DNA from: a bacterium
GTDB lineage: Bacteria > Fibrobacterota > Fibrobacteria > UBA11236
Reading direction: 5' to 3'
Assembly: GCA_900299345.1 (NCBI GenBank)
Contig: OMJM01000022.1
Location: 1 to 64,000, forward strand
DNA length: 64,000 nucleotides
In this document: one piece after another, positions 31,871-41,602 of the stretch
Numbering within the stretch: position 1 is the stretch's first letter
Layout of the letters: the number at the start of each line of letters is the position of its first letter
The notes under the pieces: generated by a model
Told to the model about the DNA's origin: nothing
Databases searched by the model: none
What the model saw: the letters and a program-made list of their open reading frames with translations, nothing else
Program-made: the position numbers and the translations under genes

Positions 31871-32566
31871 GTGGATTCCCCTAAGACAAAATTAAACCGG
31901 CCTTCCCTCGTGGTGTTTTCCGGGGGGCAGGATTCCACGACGTGCCTGCATTGGGCGTTGCGGACATTCACCGCTGTGGAGGCTGTTTTTTTCGACTACG
32001 GCCAGCGTCACAAATCCGAAGTGATGGCCGCCCAAAACATCGCCTGGAAAGTGAAAATTCCCCTGCGGATTTTCCGCCTGGATTTCTTCCGTGAGATGAA
32101 GGGGAACGCGCTGACCGATGCAACGATTCCCATCAACGCAGCGTCAGGTGGTGCCCTGCCCAACACCTTCGTGCCGGGCCGTAATCTGTTGTTTCTCACG
32201 CAAGCTGCGGCGTATGCTTATACCAAGGGAATCAAGGATATTGTGACGGGTGTCTGTCAGACGGATTACAGTGGTTATCCCGATTGCCGTTCGGACACGT
32301 TGCGGGCCTTGCAGAAATCGCTCCATCTGGGTTTGGGATGGCCGGAACGCGGTGGCGTGTTTCGCATTCACACGCCTTTGATGTTCAAAACCAAGGCCGA
32401 GAGCATTCAGATGGCTCAAAAATGGGGCGCGATGGAATCCCTGGCGCTTAGCCATACCTGTTACGAGGGCGTATCGCCTCCATGCGGAAAATGTCCGGCG
32501 TGTATTTTGCGTGCGAAAGGTTTTGCCGAGGCGGGGGTTGTGGATCCGCTGCTGGCAGGAGGGTAA
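31871..32566 (+). CDS. queC: 7-cyano-7-deazaguanine synthase (proposed GTG start)
   Basis: SLVVFSGGQDSTTCLHWAL, VEAVFFDYGQRHKSE, LPNTFVPGRNLLFLTQAAAYAY, C-terminal CxxCYEGxxxxCGKCPACILR zinc site. Start moved from TTG 31862 because that TTG is part of a TATCTTTG box. Confidence 0.92.
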   Translation: MDSPKTKLNRPSLVVFSGGQDSTTCLHWALRTFTAVEAVFFDYGQRHKSEVMAAQNIAWKVKIPLRIFRLDFFREMKGNALTDATIPINAASGGALPNTFVPGRNLLFLTQAAAYAYTKGIKDIVTGVCQTDYSGYPDCRSDTLRALQKSLHLGLGWPERGGVFRIHTPLMFKTKAESIQMAQKWGAMESLALSHTCYEGVSPPCGKCPACILRAKGFAEAGVVDPLLAGG

Positions 32567-32567
32567 T

Positions 32568-34073
32568 GTGGAGAAGTACGATGTTTGCGTGATCGGCTGC
32601 GGACCCGGTGGGTTTGCGGCGGCCATGCGCGCCTTTGATTTTGGAAAGCACGTCTGCCTAATTGAGGGCGGGAACATCGGCGGTGCAGGTATCATGCACG
32701 GCGCGCTCACCAGCAAGACCTTGTGGGAATTGGCCAAGGATTATGCCATCGCCGCCGGTGTCGATCGCGGATATCGCGTGGCGGGTTTGATGGTGGACTA
32801 TCAAACCGTGCGGAGTACCGTGATTCAGGCGGCCAAGGAAAAGCAGTATCAGATTCTTTCCCAGATCGAGACGTTTTCTCCACCGCGCTGGAAGGGGCCC
32901 GGTTCCATCACCTTGAAGCGCGGCTATGCAAAGTTCGTGGACGAACATACAGTGAGCCTTGCCGTGCAGGGCGGTCCTGAGGAGCTGGTCAAGTCGGACA
33001 ACTTCGTCATTGCGACCGGTTCCAAGCCCAGGGATTTTCCCGGTATTCACATCGACAACGATCGCATCATCAACTCCGACGGCATCCTTTCGTTCCGCGA
33101 GTTTCCCAAGCGCCTGCTGATTCTGGGCGCGGGCATCATCGGTTGCGAATACGCCAGCATCTTTTCCAATTTCGGACAGACCAAGGTGCATCTGCTGGAT
33201 CGTCAGCCGCGTATCATCCCGTTCGAGGACGAGGACATCAGCACCTTTGTTAACAAGAATCTTGAACAGAAGAACGTTACCGTTCACCACAACGCCATCC
33301 TGCGTGCCATTCACAAACATCCGGAGTTTCTGGAGGTGGTGGTGGACTACGAGGATGGCCGCAGTCAGGTACTTGAGGTGGACGCCGTGCTGGTTTCGGT
33401 GGGCCGAATTCCCAATCTAAGCCTGTTGGGTCTGGATCGGATCGGCCTTGTTCCGAACGCGCGTGGGGCGCTGGACACCGATGCAAGCTGCCGCGTCCGC
33501 GACCATATTTACGCCATCGGTGATGTCACCCAGCATTCGGCTCTTTACAATGTGGCCGAGATGGAAGGCAGGTACGCCGTCAAGTCCATGTTTGGAAAGA
33601 ACAAGTATCCACTGCGCTATCACAACATGTCCACCATCATGTTCTTCAATCCCGAGGTGGCGGTGGTGGGGCTCAATGAGCAGCAATGCCAGGCCCAGAA
33701 AATCTCGTACCGGGTTGCGTATTACTCCAATGCGCTGGTGAACCGCGCCATCGCCATGCGCCGTACAGACGGGTTTGTGAAAATCATCGTGTCCGAAGAC
33801 GGGCGTAATCGCATCCTCGGCATGCGCGCCGCCGGGCCGCAGGCTTCCAGCACCATCATGGTCATCGCGCATTTGATGGATCAGGACAAGGGTTTGGAGG
33901 AAATCATGAAGTCCATCCATCCGCATCCGTCCATCACGGAGGGGATTCAGGAAGGCTTACGCCTGATGACCGGGAAGTCGATTTACAAGCCGTTGGTGTT
34001 TCCGGACTACATGCATATCCGCGCATGGCATCCCGAGCACGGATATTCCGAAATCGCCGCGATGCCGGGTTGA
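32568..34073 (+). CDS. FAD-dependent pyridine nucleotide-disulfide oxidoreductase family protein (Lpd/SthA-like)
   Basis: YDVCVIGCGPGGFAAAMRAFDFG, ILGAGIIGCEYASIFSNFGQTKVHLLD, YAIGDVTQHSALYNVAEMEGRYAV, SIHPHPSITEGIQEG. GTG start after queC. Confidence 0.88.
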   Translation: MEKYDVCVIGCGPGGFAAAMRAFDFGKHVCLIEGGNIGGAGIMHGALTSKTLWELAKDYAIAAGVDRGYRVAGLMVDYQTVRSTVIQAAKEKQYQILSQIETFSPPRWKGPGSITLKRGYAKFVDEHTVSLAVQGGPEELVKSDNFVIATGSKPRDFPGIHIDNDRIINSDGILSFREFPKRLLILGAGIIGCEYASIFSNFGQTKVHLLDRQPRIIPFEDEDISTFVNKNLEQKNVTVHHNAILRAIHKHPEFLEVVVDYEDGRSQVLEVDAVLVSVGRIPNLSLLGLDRIGLVPNARGALDTDASCRVRDHIYAIGDVTQHSALYNVAEMEGRYAVKSMFGKNKYPLRYHNMSTIMFFNPEVAVVGLNEQQCQAQKISYRVAYYSNALVNRAIAMRRTDGFVKIIVSEDGRNRILGMRAAGPQASSTIMVIAHLMDQDKGLEEIMKSIHPHPSITEGIQEGLRLMTGKSIYKPLVFPDYMHIRAWHPEHGYSEIAAMPG

Positions 34074-34090
34074 ATTTTTGAAAATGGCCC

Positions 34091-34687
34091 TCACAGCCCA
34101 AGGCCAAATTCCGAGTCGGAAATCACCGAAAGTACGAGGACAGAAAAAACAATAACTGCAACCGATGGGGCTACGCATATCCATGTTGCCACAACATTGA
34201 GGTCACGGCGATTGATGTGATCGATGGATTCCCAAGGCAGAAAAATACTGCGGCTGGCCGTTCTGGTGTCTGTTTTGTTGAATAGCGAATCGATGGGAGT
34301 GTTTTTGTCTTTGAGAAAGAGATCCATTCGGTTTGATTGAGGGGGCATTTGATTATGCCAAATCACGTTCCTGGAACTGAATGCACCCAACATATTGGAA
34401 GTGGTATCTGAAACAAGCAGGAAAGGATTGTGAAGGGTTCCTTCCAATCCATATTCAGTCCAACGGGGATGTGTCAAGATCCCGGCTTTCTCGCCACTCC
34501 AGATGACAATGGCTCTGCCCTTGAAAACAGACAGCGAGTCGAGCGTACGGTTTGGGTCTTCACCCGCTGTGCGGATTCGATCTACTGGAATCATGGCGGT
34601 GTTGTAGCAGCCGTTGAGATGAAGGCAGAAGGTGGCAAGCAGGAGCCAGCCCATGCAAATTCGGAATGGATATTTGAATTCTGCCAT
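34091..34687 (-). CDS. Lipoprotein of unknown function
   Basis: MAEFKYPFRICMGWLLLATFCLHLNGCYNTAM (lipobox LNGC); C-terminal TM segment. Confidence 0.6.
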   Translation of the reverse strand: MAEFKYPFRICMGWLLLATFCLHLNGCYNTAMIPVDRIRTAGEDPNRTLDSLSVFKGRAIVIWSGEKAGILTHPRWTEYGLEGTLHNPFLLVSDTTSNMLGAFSSRNVIWHNQMPPQSNRMDLFLKDKNTPIDSLFNKTDTRTASRSIFLPWESIDHINRRDLNVVATWICVAPSVAVIVFSVLVLSVISDSEFGLGL

Positions 34688-34698
34688 GGGTGTTCTTC

Positions 34699-35256
34699 TC
34701 AGAATTTTGCCCAAGCAATTGCGCCTGGTTTCAATCCGTCAGAAGTGGGCAGCAAGGTCGGAGCGAAACCGATCTGCATTGCGTTATGTGTTTCATTGGC
34801 CCGTCTTACGGCGTAATGTGTGTCAATGAGGCTGTAAATTGTGCCGGCGGCATAGAACCCGCTCAGGATGTAATGAACCGTGTAATCCTCACCCTCATGG
34901 CCGCCATCCAGTTTGCTCAGAACGATGTAAGAGAAAGAGCCTGCACCTACGGCGCGAATTAATATCCCTCCAAACCCCGTTCCAATGGAACCCGCATAAA
35001 ATTGGCCCAATGACGGGCCAATGAGGGCTCCTCCAAAAAAACCGAGATTGTCTTTAAAAGTCCTGTAGCCTTCCCCCTTATCGGATGAAATGATTTCTCC
35101 TATCCCAAAAACGAAGGGCAGAGTTCCAATAGTTGCCCAAGTATAGGCCCAACCTTCGCTTTTCTTGGGAGTGGAATTCGAGGTGTCGGTTTGCGCTGCT
35201 GCAGCCAAGCATGATAAGCAAACAAGCAGGGCTGATGTTTTAAATAGGTGACGCAT
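34699..35256 (-). CDS. Membrane protein of unknown function, paralog of 38214..38921
   Basis: GPSLGQFYAGS, GTIYSLIDTHYAVRRANE, GLKPGAIAWAKF all recur in the second copy. Confidence 0.7.
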   Translation of the reverse strand: MRHLFKTSALLVCLSCLAAAAQTDTSNSTPKKSEGWAYTWATIGTLPFVFGIGEIISSDKGEGYRTFKDNLGFFGGALIGPSLGQFYAGSIGTGFGGILIRAVGAGSFSYIVLSKLDGGHEGEDYTVHYILSGFYAAGTIYSLIDTHYAVRRANETHNAMQIGFAPTLLPTSDGLKPGAIAWAKF

Positions 35257-35318
35257 ACTACCCTCCCAAGATATTCGGAAATTTGGCGTCGGAAGTGTGA
35301 AAAGCTTAACCTACGCGT

Positions 35319-36155
35319 TTAGTCCCCGCTTAATCGGAGGGCGTTATCCTTGTCGAACATGATGTTTCGCGGAACCGAAATTCCGGATGTTTCCAACCTG
35401 AGGATTTTGGAGATCTCCAAATCGTGCAGTACTCCGTCCTTCTCGTAAGTAATCCATCCCTCGCGGATTTCCCGGATGAGGCATGATTTCCTTGTCGTGC
35501 CATCCTTAAGGACGATTCGGATGCGGCCTAGCTGATTCAGGTTGATGGGGGTATCCGATACGGTGGGTGTCGTGGGAGTTGCCGAAATGTCTTTCGCGCC
35601 ATCGTTAATCGTTGTCACCACAGCGCTGTCGGTATGGGTCAATGGCACAGGAATGGGAGTAGATGGCGCATGGTTTTCAGATAATTGATATTCCACGTTT
35701 GCCCCGCCGATGGCGCCGATCAAGAGACCTACGAGCCCTCCATCAATGCAGCCGCCTAGAATAACTGGGGCAGATGCGGCTCCACTCAAACTGACAACCG
35801 TGCCGATGCCGCATCCTCACAGAAGGCCAAGTGTCAATCCGTGAACAGAACCGATTCCATGGTCCATGACGCCGATGCTGGAAATCCGTGACAGGGGGAT
35901 TCTGGAATAGGCATTCATAGTCAAAAAACCAATTGTATCCTCTCCTGCCGATGAAATTTTTCCGGAATATTCTGCGCCATCTTGCATGACGACATGAACC
36001 TTGTCTCTCGATTTCAAATCCTTCATCGTGGAGGAATAGGCTGATGGGTCGCGGATATCCAACGGGCGTGTAATTGTCGCCGCGCAATGGATCAGAGCCA
36101 GCGATGACAGCACCGCCGTGATGCGCAACCGGTTCATTCCGTTGAACAGGTGCAT
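35319..36155 (-). pseudogene. Glycine-zipper lipoprotein gene interrupted by an in-frame TGA (35817-35819)
   Basis: N-part ...GSVHGLTLGLL* continues in the same frame as GCGIGTVVSLSGAASAPVILGGCIDGGLVGLLIGAIGGANVEYQ...; C-part ends RIRIVLKDGTTRKSCLIREIREGWITYEKDGVLHDLEISKILRLET. Confidence 0.75.
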
Positions 36156-36159
36156 GACA

Positions 36160-36594
36160 TCACTCCACCCGCTTCCATTGCTGCGAGCGTCCCAGCAATG
36201 AGAATCCGATGAATCCGCGCACGGTCAGGGTTTTTCCGTCCTGGCTGATGGTCAGCTTGCAGCGATAAATTTTTCCATTGCCCGGGTCGAGGATACGGCC
36301 ATCTTCCCATGAGGAACCGTGTGATTTCATTCCCCAAAGCACCGTCATTCCCCGTATGGGTTTTCCTTTCCGTTCGTCCGAACATTCTTCGCAGACACGA
36401 TCCGGGCTTTTCCCGGGCCACGGAAGCAGAGAATCTACTGCACCCTTGAGTTCTCCCTTTTCCACGTACAGACGGATGATGGATTTGGCTTTGCCAGTTT
36501 CATCGTCGAAAGTTTCCCAACGTCCCTTTACGTTTTCGTCGCCGGCAAAAACGGCGAGAGCAACAAGTTGCAGAAACAGAAGTGTACGGAACAT
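36160..36594 (-). CDS. DUF2147-like secreted protein
   Basis: KGRWETFDDETGKAKSIIRLYVEKGELKGAVDS ... GKPIRGMTVLWGMK ... GRILDPGNGKIYRCKLTISQDGKTLTVRGFIGFSLLGRSQQW. Confidence 0.85.
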   Translation of the reverse strand: MFRTLLFLQLVALAVFAGDENVKGRWETFDDETGKAKSIIRLYVEKGELKGAVDSLLPWPGKSPDRVCEECSDERKGKPIRGMTVLWGMKSHGSSWEDGRILDPGNGKIYRCKLTISQDGKTLTVRGFIGFSLLGRSQQWKRVE

Positions 36595-36981
36595 TCATTC
36601 TCCTTTCCCGGCGATGAGCCGGGGTTTGTTGTGGTCGTCGAACTCGATCGTCCACGCGGCACCCGCGGGTGTTTCCAATCGCAGGATGCGGTCGATCATC
36701 TCGTCATGCAGGACGCCGTTCTTTTCGTACACGATCCAGTTGTCGTGGATCTCCTTGATCAGGCAGGACCTTTTCATCGTTCCATCCTTCAGCACCATCA
36801 AGACCCTTCCGAGATGTTTGATCACGAGCAGTTCGGGATCCTCGTTTTTTGGTGAGTGTGCCGCCGTGCTGTCACCCGGCGTCAGTGCTTTGGCCGTGTC
36901 GAGCGGTGTTTGCGGAGCCGGCTGAGCATAAGCCGGGGCAAGCAGGCTTGCGGCCAGTGCCGGAGGGAACAGCGGATTCAT
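36595..36981 (-). CDS. Secreted protein sharing a ~60-aa domain with 35319..36155
   Basis: GRVLMVLKDGTMKRSCLIKEIHDNWIVYEKNGVLHDEMIDRILRLET; signal peptide. Confidence 0.7.
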   Translation of the reverse strand: MNPLFPPALAASLLAPAYAQPAPQTPLDTAKALTPGDSTAAHSPKNEDPELLVIKHLGRVLMVLKDGTMKRSCLIKEIHDNWIVYEKNGVLHDEMIDRILRLETPAGAAWTIEFDDHNKPRLIAGKGE

Positions 36982-36984
36982 GGA

Positions 36985-38085
36985 TTACTCGACGGCTTTT
37001 TTCTTGTGCACGTTGAAACCGAAGGAAAATCCCACCACCGAGGCATCCTTGCGCGGCGAGAAATACACGTTCAGAGGGATGTTGAGATAACCCGAGTGAA
37101 TCGTGAGCCCACCCACGAACAGCAAGCTGGTCACAATCTTGAGATCGCCGCTTTTATCCGGCAAGGTTTTCGTGGTGAATCCCGATCCGGCAGGGGCGTC
37201 GCCTAGATGCCAGGTACCGGCGTTGTCGAAGTAACCGTCCGCCAGTTGCACGAGCCGGAAGGTGGGGCCGAGTGCGAACTCCAAGCCAAGCTTGCCAAAC
37301 CGGAATCCCTGCAGAGTCGAAAGCGAGGGAATGAGCAGTCCGCTTTCCAATCCACCGATGGACGGCACGAATTCGACCAGCGCCTGGAAATTGCCCGCGC
37401 TGATGTAAGAGATTTCCTGTTGCCAGCCGAACTGGAACATCAAGGGCCACATGCCAAATCCACCTTGATCCTTGGGCGCCTGCATCCGTTTGGCGGCATC
37501 GCCCATGGTATAGGAGAATCCCATGCGCGGCCCGTTGTTGGTGAAGGAGGTATTGGGGCTTTCAATGGGCGTGTTGTAGTCGATCAGCATGGAGACCAAC
37601 GTGGGATCGGGCGGGAGGCCCGCCATTTTTTCCACCGAGATCTGCACCATCTTCTGCACTTCGGGCAGGTTCAGGTATTCGGTGGCCTCGCTCTTCTCGA
37701 TCGTTCCCGAGGCCACGTCGATCAGACGCAACGTAATGACGATCTTTTCCCCGAAACGCTCGGCGCTGCCGCTCATCATTTTTGCGACGCCAAGGTGGCG
37801 CCCGATGTCCACCAGACAGGTTTTGGAAAAACAGCTGTCCACTGAAAAAGGTGCCTTGGCCACCACATCGGCGACTTCATATCGATCCATCACGGAATAA
37901 ACGCCGGTTTTTTCCAGCTCCAGCCTGACCAGATATCCCATGGCCTGTGCGTCCTGAACCAGACCTTTGGTGGCGATGTTCAGGACGGCGATGGTTGGTT
38001 TTCCTTGGGCGAAAGCGCCGGTGGAAAGCAACATCGTGGCGGCGAGGAAAGCTGTTTTGCGGAATATGTTTTGAATCGCTGGCAT
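36985..38085 (-). CDS. CsgG-like N-terminal domain protein with C-terminal beta-strand-rich (OMP-like) region
   Basis: KPTIAVLNIATKGLVQDAQAMGYLVRLELEKTGVYSVMDRYEVADVV ... GVAKMMSGSAERFGEKIVITLRLIDVASGTIEKSEA; start set to MPAIQNIFRKTAFLAATMLLSTGAFAQ. Confidence 0.65.
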   Translation of the reverse strand: MPAIQNIFRKTAFLAATMLLSTGAFAQGKPTIAVLNIATKGLVQDAQAMGYLVRLELEKTGVYSVMDRYEVADVVAKAPFSVDSCFSKTCLVDIGRHLGVAKMMSGSAERFGEKIVITLRLIDVASGTIEKSEATEYLNLPEVQKMVQISVEKMAGLPPDPTLVSMLIDYNTPIESPNTSFTNNGPRMGFSYTMGDAAKRMQAPKDQGGFGMWPLMFQFGWQQEISYISAGNFQALVEFVPSIGGLESGLLIPSLSTLQGFRFGKLGLEFALGPTFRLVQLADGYFDNAGTWHLGDAPAGSGFTTKTLPDKSGDLKIVTSLLFVGGLTIHSGYLNIPLNVYFSPRKDASVVGFSFGFNVHKKKAVE

Positions 38086-38213
38086 GTTGGCTCCTTTCGA
38101 GAGGTGTTTGGCGATTGCACCTCTTCGACGGAGCGATTGTTTGCTTGGTAACCTTTTGCGCAGTGTGCGCAAAGTCTGGAGGATTCGGAAAATTCAGCGG
38201 TGTTTAAATGGCT

Positions 38214-38921
38214 TCAAAACCTCACCCACGCCACCGCGCCGGGTTTCAATCCGCCGCTTGAGGATGGAAAAAGTTCGGGAGCAAAACCAAAGTGTTGAGC
38301 AGTCGCTTTCTCATTGGCCCTCTTCACAGCGTCATGTGTGTCTATGAGGCTGTACAATGTCCCGATAGTATAGCATACGATACCGCCGGCAATCAGACCG
38401 CCACCACCAGCACCTTCTTCCGAAAACATGCTGTTAGCCAATTGCTCTACCCCGAACGCAAAAACCGAGAGCCCAACGGCGCGAAACCCTATGCCTGACA
38501 TTGCTTGGGAAGCGGAACCGGCATAGAATTGTCCCAAGGAAGGACCCACTAATCCAACTATTGCAAGAGGAATGATCTCACCTGCCATTGGGTGACCTTC
38601 TTGAACGAGGCTTTTGGCCCAAATCAGGGGCACCAAAGTGCCACCAAGTGCCCATGTATAGGCCACTCCTTCATCTTTTGACGTCAAGATTTTTTCAGGA
38701 ATGGATTTAGTCGGGGCTGTCACGGCCCTGAGTGAGGAATCCGGCAGATGGTATTCAACGGTACTTCCATCGTTCCTATATTCGATAATCTTTCCGTCGG
38801 GAAGCGTGTCGATCCATGTCTTTGAAACGTCGTGGGCTTCTGGAAAGGATTGTGCCGAAACAGAAATGACAAGGGACAGGATAAAAGGCAAAGCTGTCAG
38901 CAACCTGTGGCAGGACTTCAT
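38214..38921 (-). CDS. Membrane protein of unknown function, paralog of 34699..35256
   Basis: GVAYTWALGGTLVPLIW...VGPSLGQFYAGSASQAMSGIGFRAVG...GTLYSLIDTHDAVKRANEKATAQHFGFAPELFPSSSGGLKPGAVAWVRF. Confidence 0.7.
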   Translation of the reverse strand: MKSCHRLLTALPFILSLVISVSAQSFPEAHDVSKTWIDTLPDGKIIEYRNDGSTVEYHLPDSSLRAVTAPTKSIPEKILTSKDEGVAYTWALGGTLVPLIWAKSLVQEGHPMAGEIIPLAIVGLVGPSLGQFYAGSASQAMSGIGFRAVGLSVFAFGVEQLANSMFSEEGAGGGGLIAGGIVCYTIGTLYSLIDTHDAVKRANEKATAQHFGFAPELFPSSSGGLKPGAVAWVRF

Positions 38922-39069
38922 ACCCAGCTCCTGTTGAATACCGAGAATTGGACGCGACCTTGGTCAAAATGGTAACCATTGAGGCCGGGATGAAACCGGG
39001 CCGGGTGCTATATTTGCTCCTCCATCCCGTCCCTTGAAATCAAGGGATTCAAGGCTTTTTCGGAGAATC

Positions 39070-40407
39070 ATGTCCTACCAGCACATCAAAATCCCCGCAC
39101 GCGGTGAACGCATTCAAATCGACTCTCACGGCAAGCTCCAAGTTCCGGACGAGCCCATCATTCCCTTCATCGAAGGTGATGGAACCGGGCCGGACATCTG
39201 GAAGTCTTCTCAATATCTGCTCGACGAAGCGGTGCGCAAGGTGTACGGCGGAAAAAAGAAAATCGCGTGGATGGAAGTCTACGCAGGAGAAAAGTCCACG
39301 AAGGTTTATGGCGAGGGCCAATGGCTTCCCGATGAAACCATCGACGCCTTCAAGGAATACCTCGTCGGCATCAAGGGCCCGTTGACCACGCCGGTGGGGA
39401 AGGGTATCCGCTCCTTGAATGTGGCATTGCGTCAGATTCTCGATCTCTACGTGTGCCTCCGGCCGGTGCGTTGGTTCCAGGGTGTACCTTCTCCGGTCAA
39501 GCATCCCGAAAAAGTGGACATGGTGATCTTCCGGGAAAACACTGAAGACATTTATGCCGGCATCGAGTGGGCAGGCGGTTCGGCCGAGGCCAACAAGGTT
39601 CTCGCGTTTCTGCAGAAGGAATTCCCGAAAGAGTTTTCCAAGATCCGTTTTGGAACCGAAGAAGCTTCGCAAGGCTGGCAGAAGAAACTGGAATCCATCG
39701 GCGCTCCGTCGCGTACGGTTGCCGTGGACGTGGGTGTGGGCATCAAGCCCGTGAGTTATCTCGGCACGGAGCGTTTGGTGCACAGCGCCATCTCCTACGC
39801 CATTGCGCACAAGCGCAAGAGCGTGACTTTGGTGCACAAAGGCAACATCATGAAGTTCACCGAAGGCGGCTTCCGCGACTGGGGCTACAAGGTGGCCAAA
39901 GACTTTTTCGGCGCCGTGGAAATCGACGGTGGCCCGTGGTGCAAGATCCCCGAGGGCAAACCTGGCGCAGGATTGGTCATCAAGGATTCCATTGCCGACA
40001 TTGCGTTGCAGCAGGTGCTGACACGTCCCGAGGATTTCGACGTGATCGCCACGCTCAACCTGAACGGGGATTATCTCTCCGACGCTTTGGCTGCGCAAGT
40101 GGGTGGCATCGGTATTGCGCCCGGTGGCAATCTGAATTACCTCACCGGCCACGCGATCTTCGAGGCCACGCACGGCACTGCGCCCAAGTACGCGAATCTG
40201 GATAAAGTGAATCCGGGTTCGGTGGTGCTGTCCGGCGTGATGATGTTGGAGCATCTCGGCTGGCAGGAAGCAGCCGATCGCATCGTGAAAGCCATGGAAA
40301 CGGTGATTTCTCGCAAGGAAGTCACTTATGATTTCGCACGATTGATGGAAGGCGCGCGGGAAGTGAAATGTTCGGAGTTCGGGCGGTTGGTGGCGGAAGC
40401 CATTTGA
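39070..40407 (+). CDS. icd: NADP-dependent isocitrate dehydrogenase
   Basis: [104 protein letters not shown]. Confidence 0.96.
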   Translation: MSYQHIKIPARGERIQIDSHGKLQVPDEPIIPFIEGDGTGPDIWKSSQYLLDEAVRKVYGGKKKIAWMEVYAGEKSTKVYGEGQWLPDETIDAFKEYLVGIKGPLTTPVGKGIRSLNVALRQILDLYVCLRPVRWFQGVPSPVKHPEKVDMVIFRENTEDIYAGIEWAGGSAEANKVLAFLQKEFPKEFSKIRFGTEEASQGWQKKLESIGAPSRTVAVDVGVGIKPVSYLGTERLVHSAISYAIAHKRKSVTLVHKGNIMKFTEGGFRDWGYKVAKDFFGAVEIDGGPWCKIPEGKPGAGLVIKDSIADIALQQVLTRPEDFDVIATLNLNGDYLSDALAAQVGGIGIAPGGNLNYLTGHAIFEATHGTAPKYANLDKVNPGSVVLSGVMMLEHLGWQEAADRIVKAMETVISRKEVTYDFARLMEGAREVKCSEFGRLVAEAI

Positions 40408-40429
40408 CTTTCAGATAAGGCGGGACGCT

Positions 40430-41602
40430 ATGTCGGGCGGCGAAGAAGTTCTTTTCAGCATTACGCGAGCGCATCTGGATACCGGCATGCGCGGTTTCCC
40501 CGTGGGCACCTGTCCATTGAGCGACGTGGACCCGGTCAAGGGATTGAGTTATGGCGGATATCCCATCGCCCAGCTCGCGGAGCGTCAACCCGAGGAAGTC
40601 ATCTATCTGCTGCTGAACAAGCAACTGCCCGACGCGGCGCAACTCGCGGCGTTCCGACAGGAGTTGATCAAGAACTCACGCCTCCATCCTGAAATGCTGG
40701 AGAAATTGAGCGCTTTGCCGCGTCATGGACACCCCATGAAATGGCTGATGTCTGCCATCGTGCTCATGGGCATGTATTCTGGAACGGGAGATTACCGCAA
40801 AGATTGCTTGCAGGTGATTGCACAGCTTCCGGAAGCAGTGGCCGCCATTTTCCGCATCCGTTCCGGTTGGGGAGAATTGATTCCTTCCAAGCCAGAGCTG
40901 GGTTACATGGAGAACTTCGCCCACATGCTCGGTGCACCGGGTGCGGGTCCTGAACTCATTCATCTTTTGCGTGTATTCAACATCCTGCACATGGATCACG
41001 GTGGCGGAAATCTTTCCACCTTCGTGGGCAAGGCCATCGCTTCCGGACATGAGGACATGTATGGTTCGCTTGCGGGAGCCATGGCGGGGTTGGCTGGCCC
41101 ATTGCACGGAATGGCTAATCAGGAGTGTTTGCGCTTTCTGAAGACCGTGGCTAAGGATATCAAAGATCCTTCCAATGAAACTCAGGTCGCTGAGTATGTG
41201 GAGAACCTTCTGAACTCCGGCGGGGTTCTGTATGGATTTGGACATGCGGTATTACGCGTCGAAGATCCTCGCGCCACGGTCCAATATGCCCTGGGTGAAA
41301 AAATTGCCGCCAAGGATCCCCTGTTCCGGTTGGCCGTGACTTTGCGCAAGGTGGGGAGCGAAGCGCTCAAGAAACGCGGCAAGGTGAGTGACCCTTATCC
41401 GAATGTCGATGCCGTCTCCGGATGTTTGTTGAGCGCCTGCGGTTTGGCGGATGAGAGCTATTACACAGTGCTATTCGGTCTGGCGCGCTGCGTGGGTATT
41501 GCGGCCCAGATCGCATGGGAACGCACTGAGGCCCGCGGAGGCAAGGGCACCCCAATTGTGCGCCCATCCTATCTATATACCGGCCCTGAAATAAAGGCTT
41601 GA
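40430..41602 (+). CDS. gltA: Citrate synthase, eukaryotic-like type
   Basis: TRAHLDTGMRGFPVGTCPLSDVDPVKGLSYGGYPI, HMDHGGGNLSTFVGKAIASGHEDMYGSLAGAMAGLAGPLHGMANQECL, GFGHAVLRVEDPRA. Confidence 0.93.
   Translation: MSGGEEVLFSITRAHLDTGMRGFPVGTCPLSDVDPVKGLSYGGYPIAQLAERQPEEVIYLLLNKQLPDAAQLAAFRQELIKNSRLHPEMLEKLSALPRHGHPMKWLMSAIVLMGMYSGTGDYRKDCLQVIAQLPEAVAAIFRIRSGWGELIPSKPELGYMENFAHMLGAPGAGPELIHLLRVFNILHMDHGGGNLSTFVGKAIASGHEDMYGSLAGAMAGLAGPLHGMANQECLRFLKTVAKDIKDPSNETQVAEYVENLLNSGGVLYGFGHAVLRVEDPRATVQYALGEKIAAKDPLFRLAVTLRKVGSEALKKRGKVSDPYPNVDAVSGCLLSACGLADESYYTVLFGLARCVGIAAQIAWERTEARGGKGTPIVRPSYLYTGPEIKA

Noticed and set aside
35817-35819. UGA recoding (selenocysteine or Trp) in the lipoprotein gene
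   Set aside because: No evident selenoprotein context; many genes in the window terminate at TGA; a Gly (GGA) to TGA substitution fits the glycine zipper better.
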